In this document: positions 1 through 9,215 of the stretch, in pieces
Numbering within the stretch: the first letter of the stretch is position 1
Layout of the letters: every line of letters begins with the position of its first letter
NCBI RefSeq assembly: GCF_000504245.1
Contig: NZ_KI632509.1
Location: forward strand, 2,107,723-2,171,722
Direction of reading: 5' to 3'
Source of the DNA: Haloechinothrix halophila YIM 93223
GTDB lineage: Bacteria > Actinomycetota > Actinomycetes > Mycobacteriales > Pseudonocardiaceae
Length of the DNA: 64,000 bases
Program-made: the position numbers and the translations under genes
Notes under the pieces: generated by a model
Database searches by the model: none
Told to the model about the DNA's origin: nothing
What the model saw: only the letters and a program-made list of their open reading frames with translations

Positions 1-309
1 CTGGGGACGGGGTTGTTGCTGAGGTGCGGCCGGGGCCTGCTGCCGGGGCGCTGGCTGGGGCGTCGGCCTCGGCGCCGGGGTCCCGCCGGTGCCATCGCTG
101 ACCGCGGTCGACGCGCCGGTTGCCGTCCCTGCCGCCGCCGTCGATCCGTCTTGGGTGGAGCCGTCACCTGCGCCAGTCGGGGTGAAGTCGGCGAAGAAGT
201 CATGCCACGCGGCATCGACTGACTTGGGATCGTCGAGGTAGCGCTCGTACATCTCCTCGACAAGCCATTCGTTGGGGCCGAATTGTGACGCAGGGCTGCT
301 GCTAGACAC
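1..309 (-). CDS. kgd: Multifunctional 2-oxoglutarate decarboxylase/dehydrogenase E1, N-terminus only
   Basis: Only about the first 103 codons lie in the window; the gene runs off the left edge. From a GTG at 309 the product begins with several serines, then a segment containing FGPNEWLVEEMYERYLDDP and SVDAAWHDFFADF. This is the conserved lipoyl-transferase-like N-terminal helix of actinobacterial Kgd (SucA) proteins. A Pro/Ala/Gln/Thr-rich flexible linker follows, as in the mycobacterial enzyme, and leads to the acyltransferase domain outside the window. The full protein works in the TCA cycle, converting 2-oxoglutarate to succinyl-CoA or succinic semialdehyde. The family call rests on the N-terminal motif and linker; the catalytic domains cannot be seen. 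It is transcribed divergently from the sirtuin gene; the roughly 200 bp between them must hold both promoters. Confidence 0.88.
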   Translation of the reverse strand, partial: MSSSSPASQFGPNEWLVEEMYERYLDDPKSVDAAWHDFFADFTPTGAGDGSTQDGSTAAAGTATGASTAVSDGTGGTPAPRPTPQPAPRQQAPAAPQQQPRPQ

Positions 310-526
310 GGCTGGGACTCGCCTCTATCCGTCTGTCGTATGGGTGTATCAACCTGTCGCGCTTCCAGGCTAACGCCATCACGCGCGACGAGGTGAGATA
401 AGTTCCCGCCCACCCCGCACGTCATGGTGTGCGAAGCGCGAGGGCCATTCTTCCACTCGTGTGATTGAGTCGTGCGCCGGTCGGGTGTCAACGTGATGTG
501 TCCCGCAACCCGACGTGATTGGCATC

Positions 527-1297
527 ATGTTCGGTATGGACTTCGTGGCCAACTCCGACCGGGTGCGAACAGCACAATCGCTGGTCAGCGGCTCGCGACG
601 AGCGGTAGCGCTGACCGGCGCCGGAGTGTCGACCGAATCGGGGATCCCGGACTTCCGCGGCCCCGAGGGTGTGTGGACCCGCGATCCCGATGCGCAGCGG
701 CTGTCGAACATCCACGACTACATGGCCGACCCGGAGTTGCGGCAGCGAAGCTGGCAGGCGCGGTTGCACCACCCCGGCTGGCAGGCGCAGCCGAATGCCG
801 CGCATCACGCGCTGGTGACACTGGCACGTTCCGGCCCGCTGCGAGCGATCGTGACGCAAAACGTCGATGGGTTGCACCAGCGCGCGGGCAGCGACCCTGA
901 CTCGGTGATCGAGCTGCATGGCACGCTGTACGAGACGGCGTGCCTGACCTGCGACGAGCGCAGGGGCATGCGGGAAGCGCTCGACCGGGTCGCCGCTGGT
1001 GAGACCGATCCGCCGTGCCTGGTCTGCGGCGGCATCCTCAAGTCGGCGACGATCTCGTTCGGTCAGGCGCTCGACCCCGGCGTGCTGTCCCGCGCTCGCA
1101 CCGAGGTCGAGGCGTGCGACCTGCTACTCGCCGTTGGCAGTTCGCTGAGCGTGCACCCCGCGGCTGGGCTCGTCGGGCTGGCTGCCCGCAACGGCGCTCG
1201 GATCGTCGTCTGCAACGCCACCGAAACGCCGTACGACGACGTCGCCGACGTCGTGCTGCGCGGCTCACTCGGTGAGGTGCTGCCCGCGTTGGTGTGA
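527..1297 (+). CDS. cobB: NAD-dependent protein deacylase, SIR2 family
   Basis: A sirtuin that removes acyl groups from lysines using NAD. The NAD-binding motif GAGVSTESGIPDFRG lies near the N-terminus, followed by TQNVDGLHQRAGS with the catalytic His. Two zinc Cys pairs (CLTC and CLVC) flank the small domain, and GSSLSVHPAAGL completes the Rossmann fold. Length (about 256 aa) is normal for a bacterial class sirtuin. The start is uncertain: GTG 515, ATG 527 and ATG 536 are all in frame and none has a good ribosome-binding site. The 3' end overlaps the convergent ABC exporter gene by 33 bp. Likely targets are acyl-CoA synthetases and other metabolic enzymes, which is family knowledge rather than something visible here. 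Confidence 0.93.
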   Translation: MFGMDFVANSDRVRTAQSLVSGSRRAVALTGAGVSTESGIPDFRGPEGVWTRDPDAQRLSNIHDYMADPELRQRSWQARLHHPGWQAQPNAAHHALVTLARSGPLRAIVTQNVDGLHQRAGSDPDSVIELHGTLYETACLTCDERRGMREALDRVAAGETDPPCLVCGGILKSATISFGQALDPGVLSRARTEVEACDLLLAVGSSLSVHPAAGLVGLAARNGARIVVCNATETPYDDVADVVLRGSLGEVLPALV

Positions 1298-4200
1298 TGG
1301 CGCGGGGCTGGTCAGGCCGTCGGTGATGCTGCCCGCCGCGTCGTTCGCGCCGTCGCCCAGCCGCCAGAACCGCGCGTACGCGCCGTCCGCGGCGAGCAGT
1401 TCGGCGTGCGTTCCCTGCTCGACCAGCCGCCCGCCGTCCAGCACCAGGATGCGGTCAGCCCGCGCCGCCGTCGCCAGCCGGTGTGCCACGACGAACGTCG
1501 TCCTGCTGCGAGCCAACTCCTCGGCCGCGGTCAGTACTGCCGTCTCGGTCGCCGGATCCAGCGCGGCCGTCGCCTCGTCGAGCAGCAGGATGTCCGGGTC
1601 GACCAGATCGGCGCGGGCGAGCGCGATCAGCTGCCGCTGGCCAGCCGACAGTGACTGCCCGCGCTCGCCGACCTGCTGGTGGAACCCGGACGGCAGCGCG
1701 GCGATCGCGTCCAGCGCGCCCACCGCGCGTGCCGCCGCCTCCACCTCGGCGTCGGTCGCGTCGGTACGCGCGTAGCGGATGTTGTCCGCGACGGTTCCGG
1801 AGAACAGGTGTGCTTCCTGCGGCACGATGCCCATGCGTGCCCGCAGCGCTGGCAGGTCGTAGTCGCGGACGTCGACGCCGTCGATGCGTACCGTGCCGGA
1901 CGTCGGGTCGTAGAACCGCGCCAGCAGCTTCATCACGGTCGATTTGCCCGCCCCGGTCGCGCCGACCAGCGCCACCGTCTCGCCCGGCGCGACGTCGAAC
2001 GACAGCGCGTCCACCGCCGCGGTGTCGGTGCCGGGGTAGGCGAACCGGACGTCCTTGAACTCCACCTCGCCGGACAACCGCTCCGGTGGTGCGACCGGGT
2101 CGCTCGGCGGCGGCACCGACGTCGGCGTCGCGAGCAGGTCGCCGATGCGTAGTAATCCGACCTTCGCCTGCTGGTAGCCGTCGAAGACGCTGGACAGCTC
2201 CTGGATCGGGGAGAAGAACAGCGACAGGTACAGCAGGAACGCCATCAGCACGCCCGCGGTGAGCGTGCCCGCCGCGACCTGGCCTGCGCCGACGTAGAGC
2301 ACCACCGCCTCGACCAGCTGTGACAGCAACGCCACGAACGGGAAGTAGGTTGCGATGTAGCGCTGCGCCCGGAGCCGGGTGCGGCGGTAGTCGTCGCTGC
2401 GGGAGGCGAACGCTCGCGCCGAGTGCCGCTCCCGGGTGAACGCCTGTGCGGTGCGCAGCCCGGTCACGTTTTCCTGCATGTCGGCATTGACGACGCTGAC
2501 CCGCTCCCGCGCTTCGGTGTAGGCGCGCGACGAGAGCCGTCTGAACACCGCCGTCGCTGCCAGCAACACCGGCAGCATCGACAGCGCGATCAGCGCCAGC
2601 GAGAAGTCGGTCAGCAGCAGCGCGACCGCGATACCGACGATGGTGAGCACGCTGACCACGGCGGTGGCGAGTCCGGTCTGCAGGAACCGCGACAGCGCGT
2701 CGACGTCCGTCGTCATGCGCGTCATGATCTTGCCGGACAGTTCCCGTTCATAGTAGTCGAGCCCGAGCCGTTGCAGGTGCGCGTAGCAGCGCACCCGCAG
2801 CAGGTACAACACGCTCTCCCCTGCGCGTGCGGTGAGCTTCGTCCGTGCGGCGATGACCACCCAGTCCGCCGCGACGATCACCGCGCCGAGCGCCGCGATG
2901 CCGAGCACGACGTCCGCCGCGCCCGCGCTGATGCCGTTGTCGACGCCGTACCGGAACAGCGAGGGCAGCGCGACCGAGGCGAGCGCGTCGGCGGCGACCA
3001 GCCCGACGACGACGGCGAGAATCCAGCGCACCGGTCGCAACAGTTTGGTCAGCCGGAAATGCGGGTCGGGTGCGGCCGGGTCCTCCGCGCCCAGGTCTGG
3101 CCGGTCGGTGGCGGGCGGCAGCCTGCGCACGGCGTCGATGAGCTCCGGTGTCGGCGGGGTGTCGACCGCGGCGCCCGCGCCCCTGCCCGCGCCAGGCCGC
3201 CCCGTGGCTGCCGCGCTGGGCTTCGTTCGCTGCGCCGCGCTGATCGCCAGGGCCGCGGCGTCATTGGCGTCCTCGGTGCCCGTTGTGTCCGGCCAGAGGG
3301 TGCGATGAAAGGCTTCTTCCTCGCGTCTGGTGGGCGACAGAAGGCCTTCGTCATACCCCGCGACCAGGCTCTGGAACAACGCCGACCGTGCCAGCAGCTC
3401 GGCCTCGGTGCCGACGTCGACCACGCGGCCCTCATCGAGCACGGCGATCCGGTCGGCGAGTGCGAGCGACGACCTGCGGTGCGCGATCAGCAATGTCGTC
3501 CGCTGCCCGTGGGTGACCTCGCGCAGCGTCTCGTTGATGGCGGCCTCGGTCGCGGCGTCGACCGCCGACGTCGCGTCGTCCAGCAGCAGCACCCTCGGGT
3601 CGGTCAGCAGCGCCCTGGCCAGGCTGAGCCGTTGCCGCTGGCCGCCGGACAGCGTCAGCCCGCGTTCGCCGACCAGGGTGTCGTAGCCGTCAGGCAGCGC
3701 CGTGATGAACTCGTGCGCCTGTGAGGCCCGCGCTGCCGCCACGACCTCGGCGTCGGTGGCGTCCGGGCGGCCGTAGGCGATGTTGTCGCGGATCGACGCC
3801 GAGAACAGGAACGGCTCCTCGAACACCACCCCGATCGCCGACCGCAGGTCGGCCAGGCGCAGGTCCCGGACGTCGTGCTCCGCGCCGGGTGCGCCGAGCC
3901 GCACCGATCCGCCGTGGACGTCGTAGAACCGGGGGAGCAGCAGCGAGATCGTCGACTTGCCGGAGCCCGCTGTGCCGACCAGCGCCACCGTCTCGCCAGG
4001 ACGCACCGTGAGGCTCAGCCCCTCGAGCACCGGGTCGTCGCGGGTGTAGCCAAACCGGACGTCGTCCAGTCGCACCGACAGCGGGCCGTCCGGCAGGCCG
4101 TGCGCGTCAGGCCGGTCCTTCACCTCCGGTTGAGCATCGATCAGTTCGTACACGCGCTCCGCGCCCGCGCGCGTCGTCTGCGCTTGCACCAGCAGGCTGG

Positions 4201-5161
4201 CCACCATCCGCGCTGGGCCGATCAGCGCAGAAATATAGGCGGCGAACGCGACGAAGGTGCCGAGACTGATCTGGCCATGCAGCGCGAGCATCCCGCCGAG
4301 TGCCAGCACCGCTACTTGGCCAGCCGAAGGCAGCGCCGAGGTCGTCGCCGTGGGCACCGCCGCCAGCCGCGCGGCGCGCATCCGCTCCGCGAACAGTCTC
4401 GTAGCCGTCTGATTCAGCCGGGACACCTCGCGGGACTCCTGCCCAAAGCCCTTCACCACGCGGACGCCGGTGACCGTCTCCTCGACGTGCTGCGCCACGT
4501 CGGCGGCGCGCTGCTGCGCCGTCCACGTCGCGGGGAACAGCCGCCGCCTGCTCACGCCGAGCACGATCGCGACGCCCGGCGCGACGATGAGCGCGATCAG
4601 CGTCAGTGTCGGGGACATCCAGAGCATCGCGCCGAGCGCGAGCACGCCGAACACCACCGAGCCCAGCGTCAGCGGTGCCTGCATCAGGATGCCGGTGACC
4701 AGCTGCAGGTCGGTGATCGCGCGGGAGACGATCTGTCCGGTGCGCAGCGAGTCCTGCTTGCCGCCGTCCAGCCGCGACACCGCGCCGAACACGCGTTGCC
4801 GCAGGTCGTGCTGGACGTCCAGCGCCAGCCTTCCGCCCAGGTACCTGCGGGCGAACGCGCTGCAGAACGTCAGCAGCGCCAGGCCGCCGAGGCCGAGAGC
4901 GAGCCAGCCGATACGGCCGGTGTTGCCCGCGACGGCGTCATCGACGGCGAGCTTGATCAGCAGCGGTCCTGCCGCCTGCAGGCCGCCGCCGAGTACGGCC
5001 GCGCCGAACGCGAGCAGCACCAGCGCGCGGTGCTGCCAGCACGCGGTGGCCAGCCGCCGGATCCAGCCCGGCCCTGCGTGCTGCTGCGACTCGTCGTCCC
5101 GGGAGGACGCCGTGCCGGACGGCTGCGTGATCGTTACGGACACACCATCCAGGTTAGGCAT
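1265..5161 (-). CDS. Fused two-half ABC multidrug/lipid exporter (TMD-NBD-TMD-NBD)
   Basis: About 1298 aa. Two complete ABC exporter halves are fused in one chain, as in M. tuberculosis Rv0194. Half 1 has six membrane helices, then Walker A GTAGSGKST (about residue 395), signature LSGGQ (about 507) and Walker B LLLDDATSAVD. Half 2 has Walker A GATGAGKST (about 1072), signature LSAGQ (about 1174) and Walker B LLLDEATAALD. NBD1 has Asp where the catalytic Glu normally follows Walker B, so one of the two ATP sites is probably degenerate. The two halves are joined by an Ala/Pro-rich linker near 3060-3290. The open frame continues upstream to 5599, but that part overlaps the permease gene and reads as arginine-rich shadow; the ATG at 5161 is chosen. 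The substrate is unknown. Confidence 0.93.
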   Translation of the reverse strand: MPNLDGVSVTITQPSGTASSRDDESQQHAGPGWIRRLATACWQHRALVLLAFGAAVLGGGLQAAGPLLIKLAVDDAVAGNTGRIGWLALGLGGLALLTFCSAFARRYLGGRLALDVQHDLRQRVFGAVSRLDGGKQDSLRTGQIVSRAITDLQLVTGILMQAPLTLGSVVFGVLALGAMLWMSPTLTLIALIVAPGVAIVLGVSRRRLFPATWTAQQRAADVAQHVEETVTGVRVVKGFGQESREVSRLNQTATRLFAERMRAARLAAVPTATTSALPSAGQVAVLALGGMLALHGQISLGTFVAFAAYISALIGPARMVASLLVQAQTTRAGAERVYELIDAQPEVKDRPDAHGLPDGPLSVRLDDVRFGYTRDDPVLEGLSLTVRPGETVALVGTAGSGKSTISLLLPRFYDVHGGSVRLGAPGAEHDVRDLRLADLRSAIGVVFEEPFLFSASIRDNIAYGRPDATDAEVVAAARASQAHEFITALPDGYDTLVGERGLTLSGGQRQRLSLARALLTDPRVLLLDDATSAVDAATEAAINETLREVTHGQRTTLLIAHRRSSLALADRIAVLDEGRVVDVGTEAELLARSALFQSLVAGYDEGLLSPTRREEEAFHRTLWPDTTGTEDANDAAALAISAAQRTKPSAAATGRPGAGRGAGAAVDTPPTPELIDAVRRLPPATDRPDLGAEDPAAPDPHFRLTKLLRPVRWILAVVVGLVAADALASVALPSLFRYGVDNGISAGAADVVLGIAALGAVIVAADWVVIAARTKLTARAGESVLYLLRVRCYAHLQRLGLDYYERELSGKIMTRMTTDVDALSRFLQTGLATAVVSVLTIVGIAVALLLTDFSLALIALSMLPVLLAATAVFRRLSSRAYTEARERVSVVNADMQENVTGLRTAQAFTRERHSARAFASRSDDYRRTRLRAQRYIATYFPFVALLSQLVEAVVLYVGAGQVAAGTLTAGVLMAFLLYLSLFFSPIQELSSVFDGYQQAKVGLLRIGDLLATPTSVPPPSDPVAPPERLSGEVEFKDVRFAYPGTDTAAVDALSFDVAPGETVALVGATGAGKSTVMKLLARFYDPTSGTVRIDGVDVRDYDLPALRARMGIVPQEAHLFSGTVADNIRYARTDATDAEVEAAARAVGALDAIAALPSGFHQQVGERGQSLSAGQRQLIALARADLVDPDILLLDEATAALDPATETAVLTAAEELARSRTTFVVAHRLATAARADRILVLDGGRLVEQGTHAELLAADGAYARFWRLGDGANDAAGSITDGLTSPAPSHQRGQHLTE

Positions 5162-5193
5162 GACCCCCGACGGTGAGCGCCGCCACAGGGACC

Positions 5194-6096
5194 TCAGGTG
5201 ATGTCGCGGGACTGTGTGCGCCAGAGCCCGAGCGCCAAGAACAGCATCGCCCATGCGAGGAAGATCGCGGCGCTGGCGAACAGCCCGAACGACCCGAGCC
5301 CGCCAGCGGCGAGCCGTGCGGTGTCCTGGAAGCCTTCGAGCAGGTCGCTGGACACGCTCGACATGCCGGTGGCGTTCGCTTGGATCTCGGCCGCGAGCGT
5401 GTCCGCCGCCGTGGAGCCGGTCAGGCCGTTGGCGGCGCCGTTCGGCAACGCTCCCGCGACGTTCGCGTCGCCCTCGGCGAACCCGGTGAACACCAGGTCG
5501 CTGATGGGGCCGAGCGCGAGGCCGTAGACCAGCAGCACGATCACGGTGCCGACGGGGGAGCCGATCAGCGCGCCGACACCGAGCCCGAGCAGCGTCCACA
5601 GCACGCAGGACAGTACGCCAGCCGCCGCCGTCGCCAGCCAGGTGGTGAATCCGACAAGGTGATCGCCGCCAGTGCCGATGACGATGCCGAGCGTGGCGGC
5701 GAGGATGATCGCGATGCCGTAGATCGCGCCCCAGATCGCGTAGGTGATGCCCTTGGCGCCGAGCAGCATCGTCCGGTTCGGTGCGGTCAGAAAGCTCGTG
5801 GTGATCGTCTTCCTGCCGAGTTCGCTGGCGATCGCGAGCCCGCCGAAGAGCATCGGGAAGATCGTCGCGATGTTGATCGCTCTGGTGAGAAACACGACGG
5901 AGAACGAGATCTCATCCAGCTCAAGCCCGGCGAGCCGCATTACTTCCGAGCCGCTGAGTTCCGCGGCGATGCCGTCGAACACCGAGGACAGCATTCCGGC
6001 CCAGCTGCCGGCGACGAGCAGCGCGACGATCAGCAGCCCCCACCACAGTTTGGTGGACAGGATCTTGCGGAACTCCGCTTTGACCAGCTTGCCCAT
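5194..6096 (-). CDS. ABC-2 type transporter permease
   Basis: About 300 aa. The protein opens with a cytoplasmic MGKLVKAEFRKILSTKLWWG segment typical of ABC-2 permeases of the NatB/YhaP type. About six hydrophobic segments follow, with a large extracytoplasmic loop between helices 1 and 2 (roughly residues 45-75). It is the membrane partner of the ATPase encoded immediately upstream. The ATG at 6096 shares one base with the ATPase stop (TGATG) and is preceded by GGGAAGG, so the two are translationally coupled. A second in-frame ATG at 6114 is possible. The final gene of the pair ends 32 bp from the start of the fused exporter. Substrate cannot be deduced; related pairs export drugs, ions or lipids. 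Confidence 0.88.
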   Translation of the reverse strand: MGKLVKAEFRKILSTKLWWGLLIVALLVAGSWAGMLSSVFDGIAAELSGSEVMRLAGLELDEISFSVVFLTRAINIATIFPMLFGGLAIASELGRKTITTSFLTAPNRTMLLGAKGITYAIWGAIYGIAIILAATLGIVIGTGGDHLVGFTTWLATAAAGVLSCVLWTLLGLGVGALIGSPVGTVIVLLVYGLALGPISDLVFTGFAEGDANVAGALPNGAANGLTGSTAADTLAAEIQANATGMSSVSSDLLEGFQDTARLAAGGLGSFGLFASAAIFLAWAMLFLALGLWRTQSRDIT

Positions 6097-7274
6097 CAGC
6101 GCTGACCTTCCCATCCGGTGTTGCCCTCGTCCTGCTGGTACGGCTGCTGGCCCTGTGGTTGCGGCACAGTGCCTTGTTGTGACCAACCGTCCTGCGGTGG
6201 GCCGTACCCGCCGTGGGGTGGTGCTCCGTAGGGGGTGCCAGGTGGCGGTCCGTACGGCGTGCCGGGCGGAGCTTCGTAGGGCGCTCCCGGCGGAGCGCCG
6301 TAGGGTGCGCTCGGCTGCGTCCCGTATGGCATCCCATGGGGTGCGCCGTACTGTTGCGGCGCCGCCGCCGCGTACTGGCCGCTGGTGAGCTGGAAGAACA
6401 GGTTCTCCAGATCGGCGTGGCGCTCTTCGAGGCCGTAGATCGCGACGCCCGCCCGCAGCGCGATGTCGCCGACTTGCCGTGCGGACGTGTTCATGACGGC
6501 GAGCCTGCCGTTATCGGCTGGCTCGATCTCGCTGATCTGCTCCTCCCGCAGCGCCGTCGACAGTGCGTCCTGATTGGACGGCAGCACCAGCACCCTGGGT
6601 CGCTGCGCGTTGCGGAGGTCGTCGAGCTGGCCGTAGTACATCGTCTGGCCGTGGCTGATGATCACGACCTGGTCGATGGTCTGCTCCACTTCCGCGAGCA
6701 GGTGGCTGGACACCAGCACGGTGCGGCCCTGTTTGGCGAAGTCGCGCAGGAACGTCCGCAGCCAGGCGATGCCCTCCGGGTCGAGTCCGTTGGCCGGTTC
6801 GTCCAGCACCAGCACCTGTGGATCACCCAGGAGCGCGGTGGCCAGCGCGAGCCGCTGGCGCATGCCGAGTGAGAACCCGCCCGCGTGGCGATCGCCCGCC
6901 TCGGTGAGCCCGACCGCTGCCAGTACGTCCTCGACGCGCCGGTCCGGGACGCCGATCGCCGCCGCATACACTTTCAGGTGGTTTCGTGCGGTGCGTTTGG
7001 GGTGGAATCCCTCGTTTTCCAGCACGGAGCCCACCACCCGCGCGGGGTGGCCGAGCTTGTCGTGTGGCAAGCCGTTGATGGTCGCTGTCCCTTCGGACGG
7101 CGTGACCAGCCCCAGGATCATGCGCAGCGTCGTCGTCTTGCCCGCGCCGTTCGGCCCGAGAAACCCTGTTACCGAGCCGGGCTCGACGGTGAAGCTGAGA
7201 TTCGCCACCGCCTGTACCGACCCGAAGTTCTTGCTGAGCTGCCGCACCTCGATCCGGCCGCTGCCGTCGTGCAC
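6096..7274 (-). CDS. ABC transporter ATP-binding protein with Pro/Gly/Tyr-rich tail
   Basis: About 392 aa. A normal DrrA/BcrA-type ATPase domain occupies the first 300 residues: Walker A GPNGAGKTT, signature FSLGMRQRLALA, Walker B VLVLDEPANGLDPEG and the switch His in SSHLLAE. It energises the permease encoded downstream. After the ATPase the protein carries about 75 residues of low-complexity repeats built on PYGAPPG, PYGTQP and PYGPPPG, which is unusual for this family and suggests a tethering or partner-binding tail. A GTG at 7274 is preferred because GGGAGG lies 7 nt upstream; an alternative GTG at 7298 lacks good spacing. The promoter must lie in the following 130 bp, before the agpS terminator. 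Confidence 0.9.
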   Translation of the reverse strand: MHDGSGRIEVRQLSKNFGSVQAVANLSFTVEPGSVTGFLGPNGAGKTTTLRMILGLVTPSEGTATINGLPHDKLGHPARVVGSVLENEGFHPKRTARNHLKVYAAAIGVPDRRVEDVLAAVGLTEAGDRHAGGFSLGMRQRLALATALLGDPQVLVLDEPANGLDPEGIAWLRTFLRDFAKQGRTVLVSSHLLAEVEQTIDQVVIISHGQTMYYGQLDDLRNAQRPRVLVLPSNQDALSTALREEQISEIEPADNGRLAVMNTSARQVGDIALRAGVAIYGLEERHADLENLFFQLTSGQYAAAAPQQYGAPHGMPYGTQPSAPYGAPPGAPYEAPPGTPYGPPPGTPYGAPPHGGYGPPQDGWSQQGTVPQPQGQQPYQQDEGNTGWEGQR

Positions 7275-7405
7275 TGCCTCGCCTCCCGTCGCTCCCACCT
7301 CTTGCCGAGCACCACATGAGCCATGTGGAGCATCGCGCGCGGGTTTATCGAGAATCTACGCCTTGGATGCAGCGAAATGTGTGGAAGTTCCCTTAAGCTG
7401 GTAGT

Positions 7406-7450
7406 GGCGGCCCGCTCCCGGTGACCCCCAGGCTGGTTGAGCGGGCCGCC
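7406..7450 (-). terminator. Terminator of the AgpS-like gene
   Basis: A perfect 12-bp inverted repeat (GGCGGCCCGCTC / GAGCGGGCCGCC) with a 21-nt loop, starting 9 bp past the stop of the flavoenzyme gene. There is no T-tract, as is common in actinobacteria. Confidence 0.7.
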
Positions 7451-7458
7451 CCTTGCTG

Positions 7459-9030
7459 TCAGATTCCTAACACGCCTGGGTTCATGACTCCTGCCGGATC
7501 GAGCGCCGCTTTGGCGTGCCGCAGCGCCGCCGCGAACGGATCGGGCCGCTGCTGTTCATACGACGGGACGTGGTCCCTGCCGACGGCGTGGTGATGGGTG
7601 ATTGTCGCGTGGTTGCGTACCAGCGACTCGCTGGCGGCAGCTTTGATCTCGTCCCACATCGCCACCTCCGAGCCGCGCTGACCAGCGGCGATGACCGTGA
7701 AGTATGGGGCGAGACCGTCAGGGTAGGCGTGTGTGACCCTGCAATTGATCATGCCGGGCGAGCCGGTGACCCGTTGCACGGCAGAGCCGACGTCGTCGGC
7801 CACCGACTTGTACAGCTCCTCGGCGCGGTCCCAGGTACAGGCCGTCTCGAACGTTTCGACGATGGCGCTCATCCGCGCCAGCCCGTCGCGCAGGTAGGGC
7901 ATCCGCAGGAACGCCGAGCGCCACGACTCGACGGCGCTGTCATCCGCGCCGTTTCCGTTGCCGTCGGTGCGGCTGGGCTCGGCCGGGGTGCCGCCATGTT
8001 CTCGGGCGATGTCGACCGCGACGTCCAGTTGGTTGGTGACGGGGAAATACGCGGACTCGAAACCGAGCACGAGCACGCTGGTGCCGTCCGTACTCGCGCC
8101 GCTGAGCGCGGCTTCGCCCTGGTCAAGCAGGCGGCAGTTCGCCGGATACAGGCCGGATTGGACGATGGTGCGCATCGCGGCGAGTCCGTCGTGGAACGAG
8201 GGGAACGACACCGACAGGGACGCCTTGTGCACCGGTCGGTCCCGCACCCGCAGCCAGGCCTCGGTGATCACGCCGAGGATGCCTTCCGAGCCGAGGAAGA
8301 ACCGGTCGGGGGAGGGGCCGGCACCGGATGCGGGCACCCGCAGCGACTCGCTGACGCCGCTTGGCGTCAGCACCCGCAACGACTCGACGAAGTCGTCGAT
8401 GTGGGTGTGCAACGTGGCGTAGTGCCCACCAGCCCGGGTGGCGAGCCAGCCGCCGACTGAGGAGAACTCGAAGCTTTGCGGGAAATGCCGCAGCGTGAAC
8501 CCGTGGGGACGGAGCTGGTCCTCCAGGGCTGGCCCGAGCGTGCCTGCCTGTACCCGGATCGCTTTGCTCGTGGTGTCAACGTCGAGCACCTGGTCCATTG
8601 TGGATAGATCGAGCGAGAGCCACGGGTGCTCGCCCCGATACTCCACACCGCCGACGACCGAACTGCCACCGCCGTACGGGACGACGGCGACTCCGGCGTC
8701 CGCTGCCCAGTCGATGAGCGACGCGATGTCGCGTTCGTCGCGCGGGTACGCGACGGCGTCCGGCGGGTTCGGCAGCTCCCGGTGCAGCGCGCGGACGACG
8801 TCCCGGTATGCCTTGCCGTAGGCGTGCGAGGCTCGGTCGGCAGTGCTTGTCGAGCACAACGGCGCGAGCGAGGCCGGCGGCCGCGTGCGCGGTGCGGGCA
8901 GGTCGAGGTCGCCAGGGTCCGGTATCGGCAGCGGGGTGTCCGGCAGGCCGGGGAGCTGCCCCGCGAGCTGCGCGCACTCGGCGTCGCTGACCGCCTGATC
9001 GACTGTGCCCCAGCCCCACCATGACCGCAT
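7459..9030 (-). CDS. agpS: FAD-binding oxidase, alkyldihydroxyacetonephosphate synthase family
   Basis: About 523 aa, starting MRSWWGWG, which is the hallmark N-terminus of the bacterial AgpS-like family (M. tuberculosis Rv3107c). A PCMH-type FAD-binding domain follows, with PYGGGSSVVGG, then VQAGTLGPALEDQ and SSVGGWLATRAGGHYAT. The C-terminal half contains the FAD-oxidase cap and ends with the conserved HHHAVGRDH segment. The eukaryotic homologue swaps the acyl chain of acyl-DHAP for a fatty alcohol to make ether lipids; in actinobacteria the true substrate is unproven and some relatives are lactate or glycolate-type dehydrogenases. Monocistronic: it has its own terminator and is separated from ald by a 185-bp hairpin-containing gap. 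Confidence 0.85.
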   Translation of the reverse strand: MRSWWGWGTVDQAVSDAECAQLAGQLPGLPDTPLPIPDPGDLDLPAPRTRPPASLAPLCSTSTADRASHAYGKAYRDVVRALHRELPNPPDAVAYPRDERDIASLIDWAADAGVAVVPYGGGSSVVGGVEYRGEHPWLSLDLSTMDQVLDVDTTSKAIRVQAGTLGPALEDQLRPHGFTLRHFPQSFEFSSVGGWLATRAGGHYATLHTHIDDFVESLRVLTPSGVSESLRVPASGAGPSPDRFFLGSEGILGVITEAWLRVRDRPVHKASLSVSFPSFHDGLAAMRTIVQSGLYPANCRLLDQGEAALSGASTDGTSVLVLGFESAYFPVTNQLDVAVDIAREHGGTPAEPSRTDGNGNGADDSAVESWRSAFLRMPYLRDGLARMSAIVETFETACTWDRAEELYKSVADDVGSAVQRVTGSPGMINCRVTHAYPDGLAPYFTVIAAGQRGSEVAMWDEIKAAASESLVRNHATITHHHAVGRDHVPSYEQQRPDPFAAALRHAKAALDPAGVMNPGVLGI

Positions 9031-9083
9031 GGGGCCACGCTATCTCGGCGCACCGACATCCGGGAGCGTGGGCAGCCAGTGTC

Positions 9084-9162
9084 GATCAGCTTCCCCTGCC
9101 GTAGAACCAGATTGTGTCTCGTATGCCTGTTTCTGGTGGTCGCAGTGCAGGGGAAGCTGATC
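9084..9162. terminator. Long-armed inverted repeat between ald and agpS
   Basis: Perfect 16-bp arms (GATCAGCTTCCCCTGC and its complement, 9084-9099 and 9147-9162) enclose 47 nt that contain a second, imperfect pairing (TAGAACCAGA with TTTCTGGTGG). It lies downstream of ald on the minus strand and upstream of agpS. It can act as the ald terminator, but the large structured loop is atypical. Confidence 0.5.
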
Positions 9163-9215
9163 AACTTCGGTGAACAGGCCTCGCGGGCGAACCCCGGCCA
9201 ACCGCCCTGCGGATA

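Noticed and set aside
2423-5176. Long plus-strand frames opposite the ABC exporter
   Set aside because: Shadow frames rich in Arg, His and Gln; no domain, no ribosome-binding site.
5162-5599. N-terminal extension of the fused ABC exporter frame
   Set aside because: It overlaps the permease gene, is Arg-rich and membrane-free, and the family starts near 5161.
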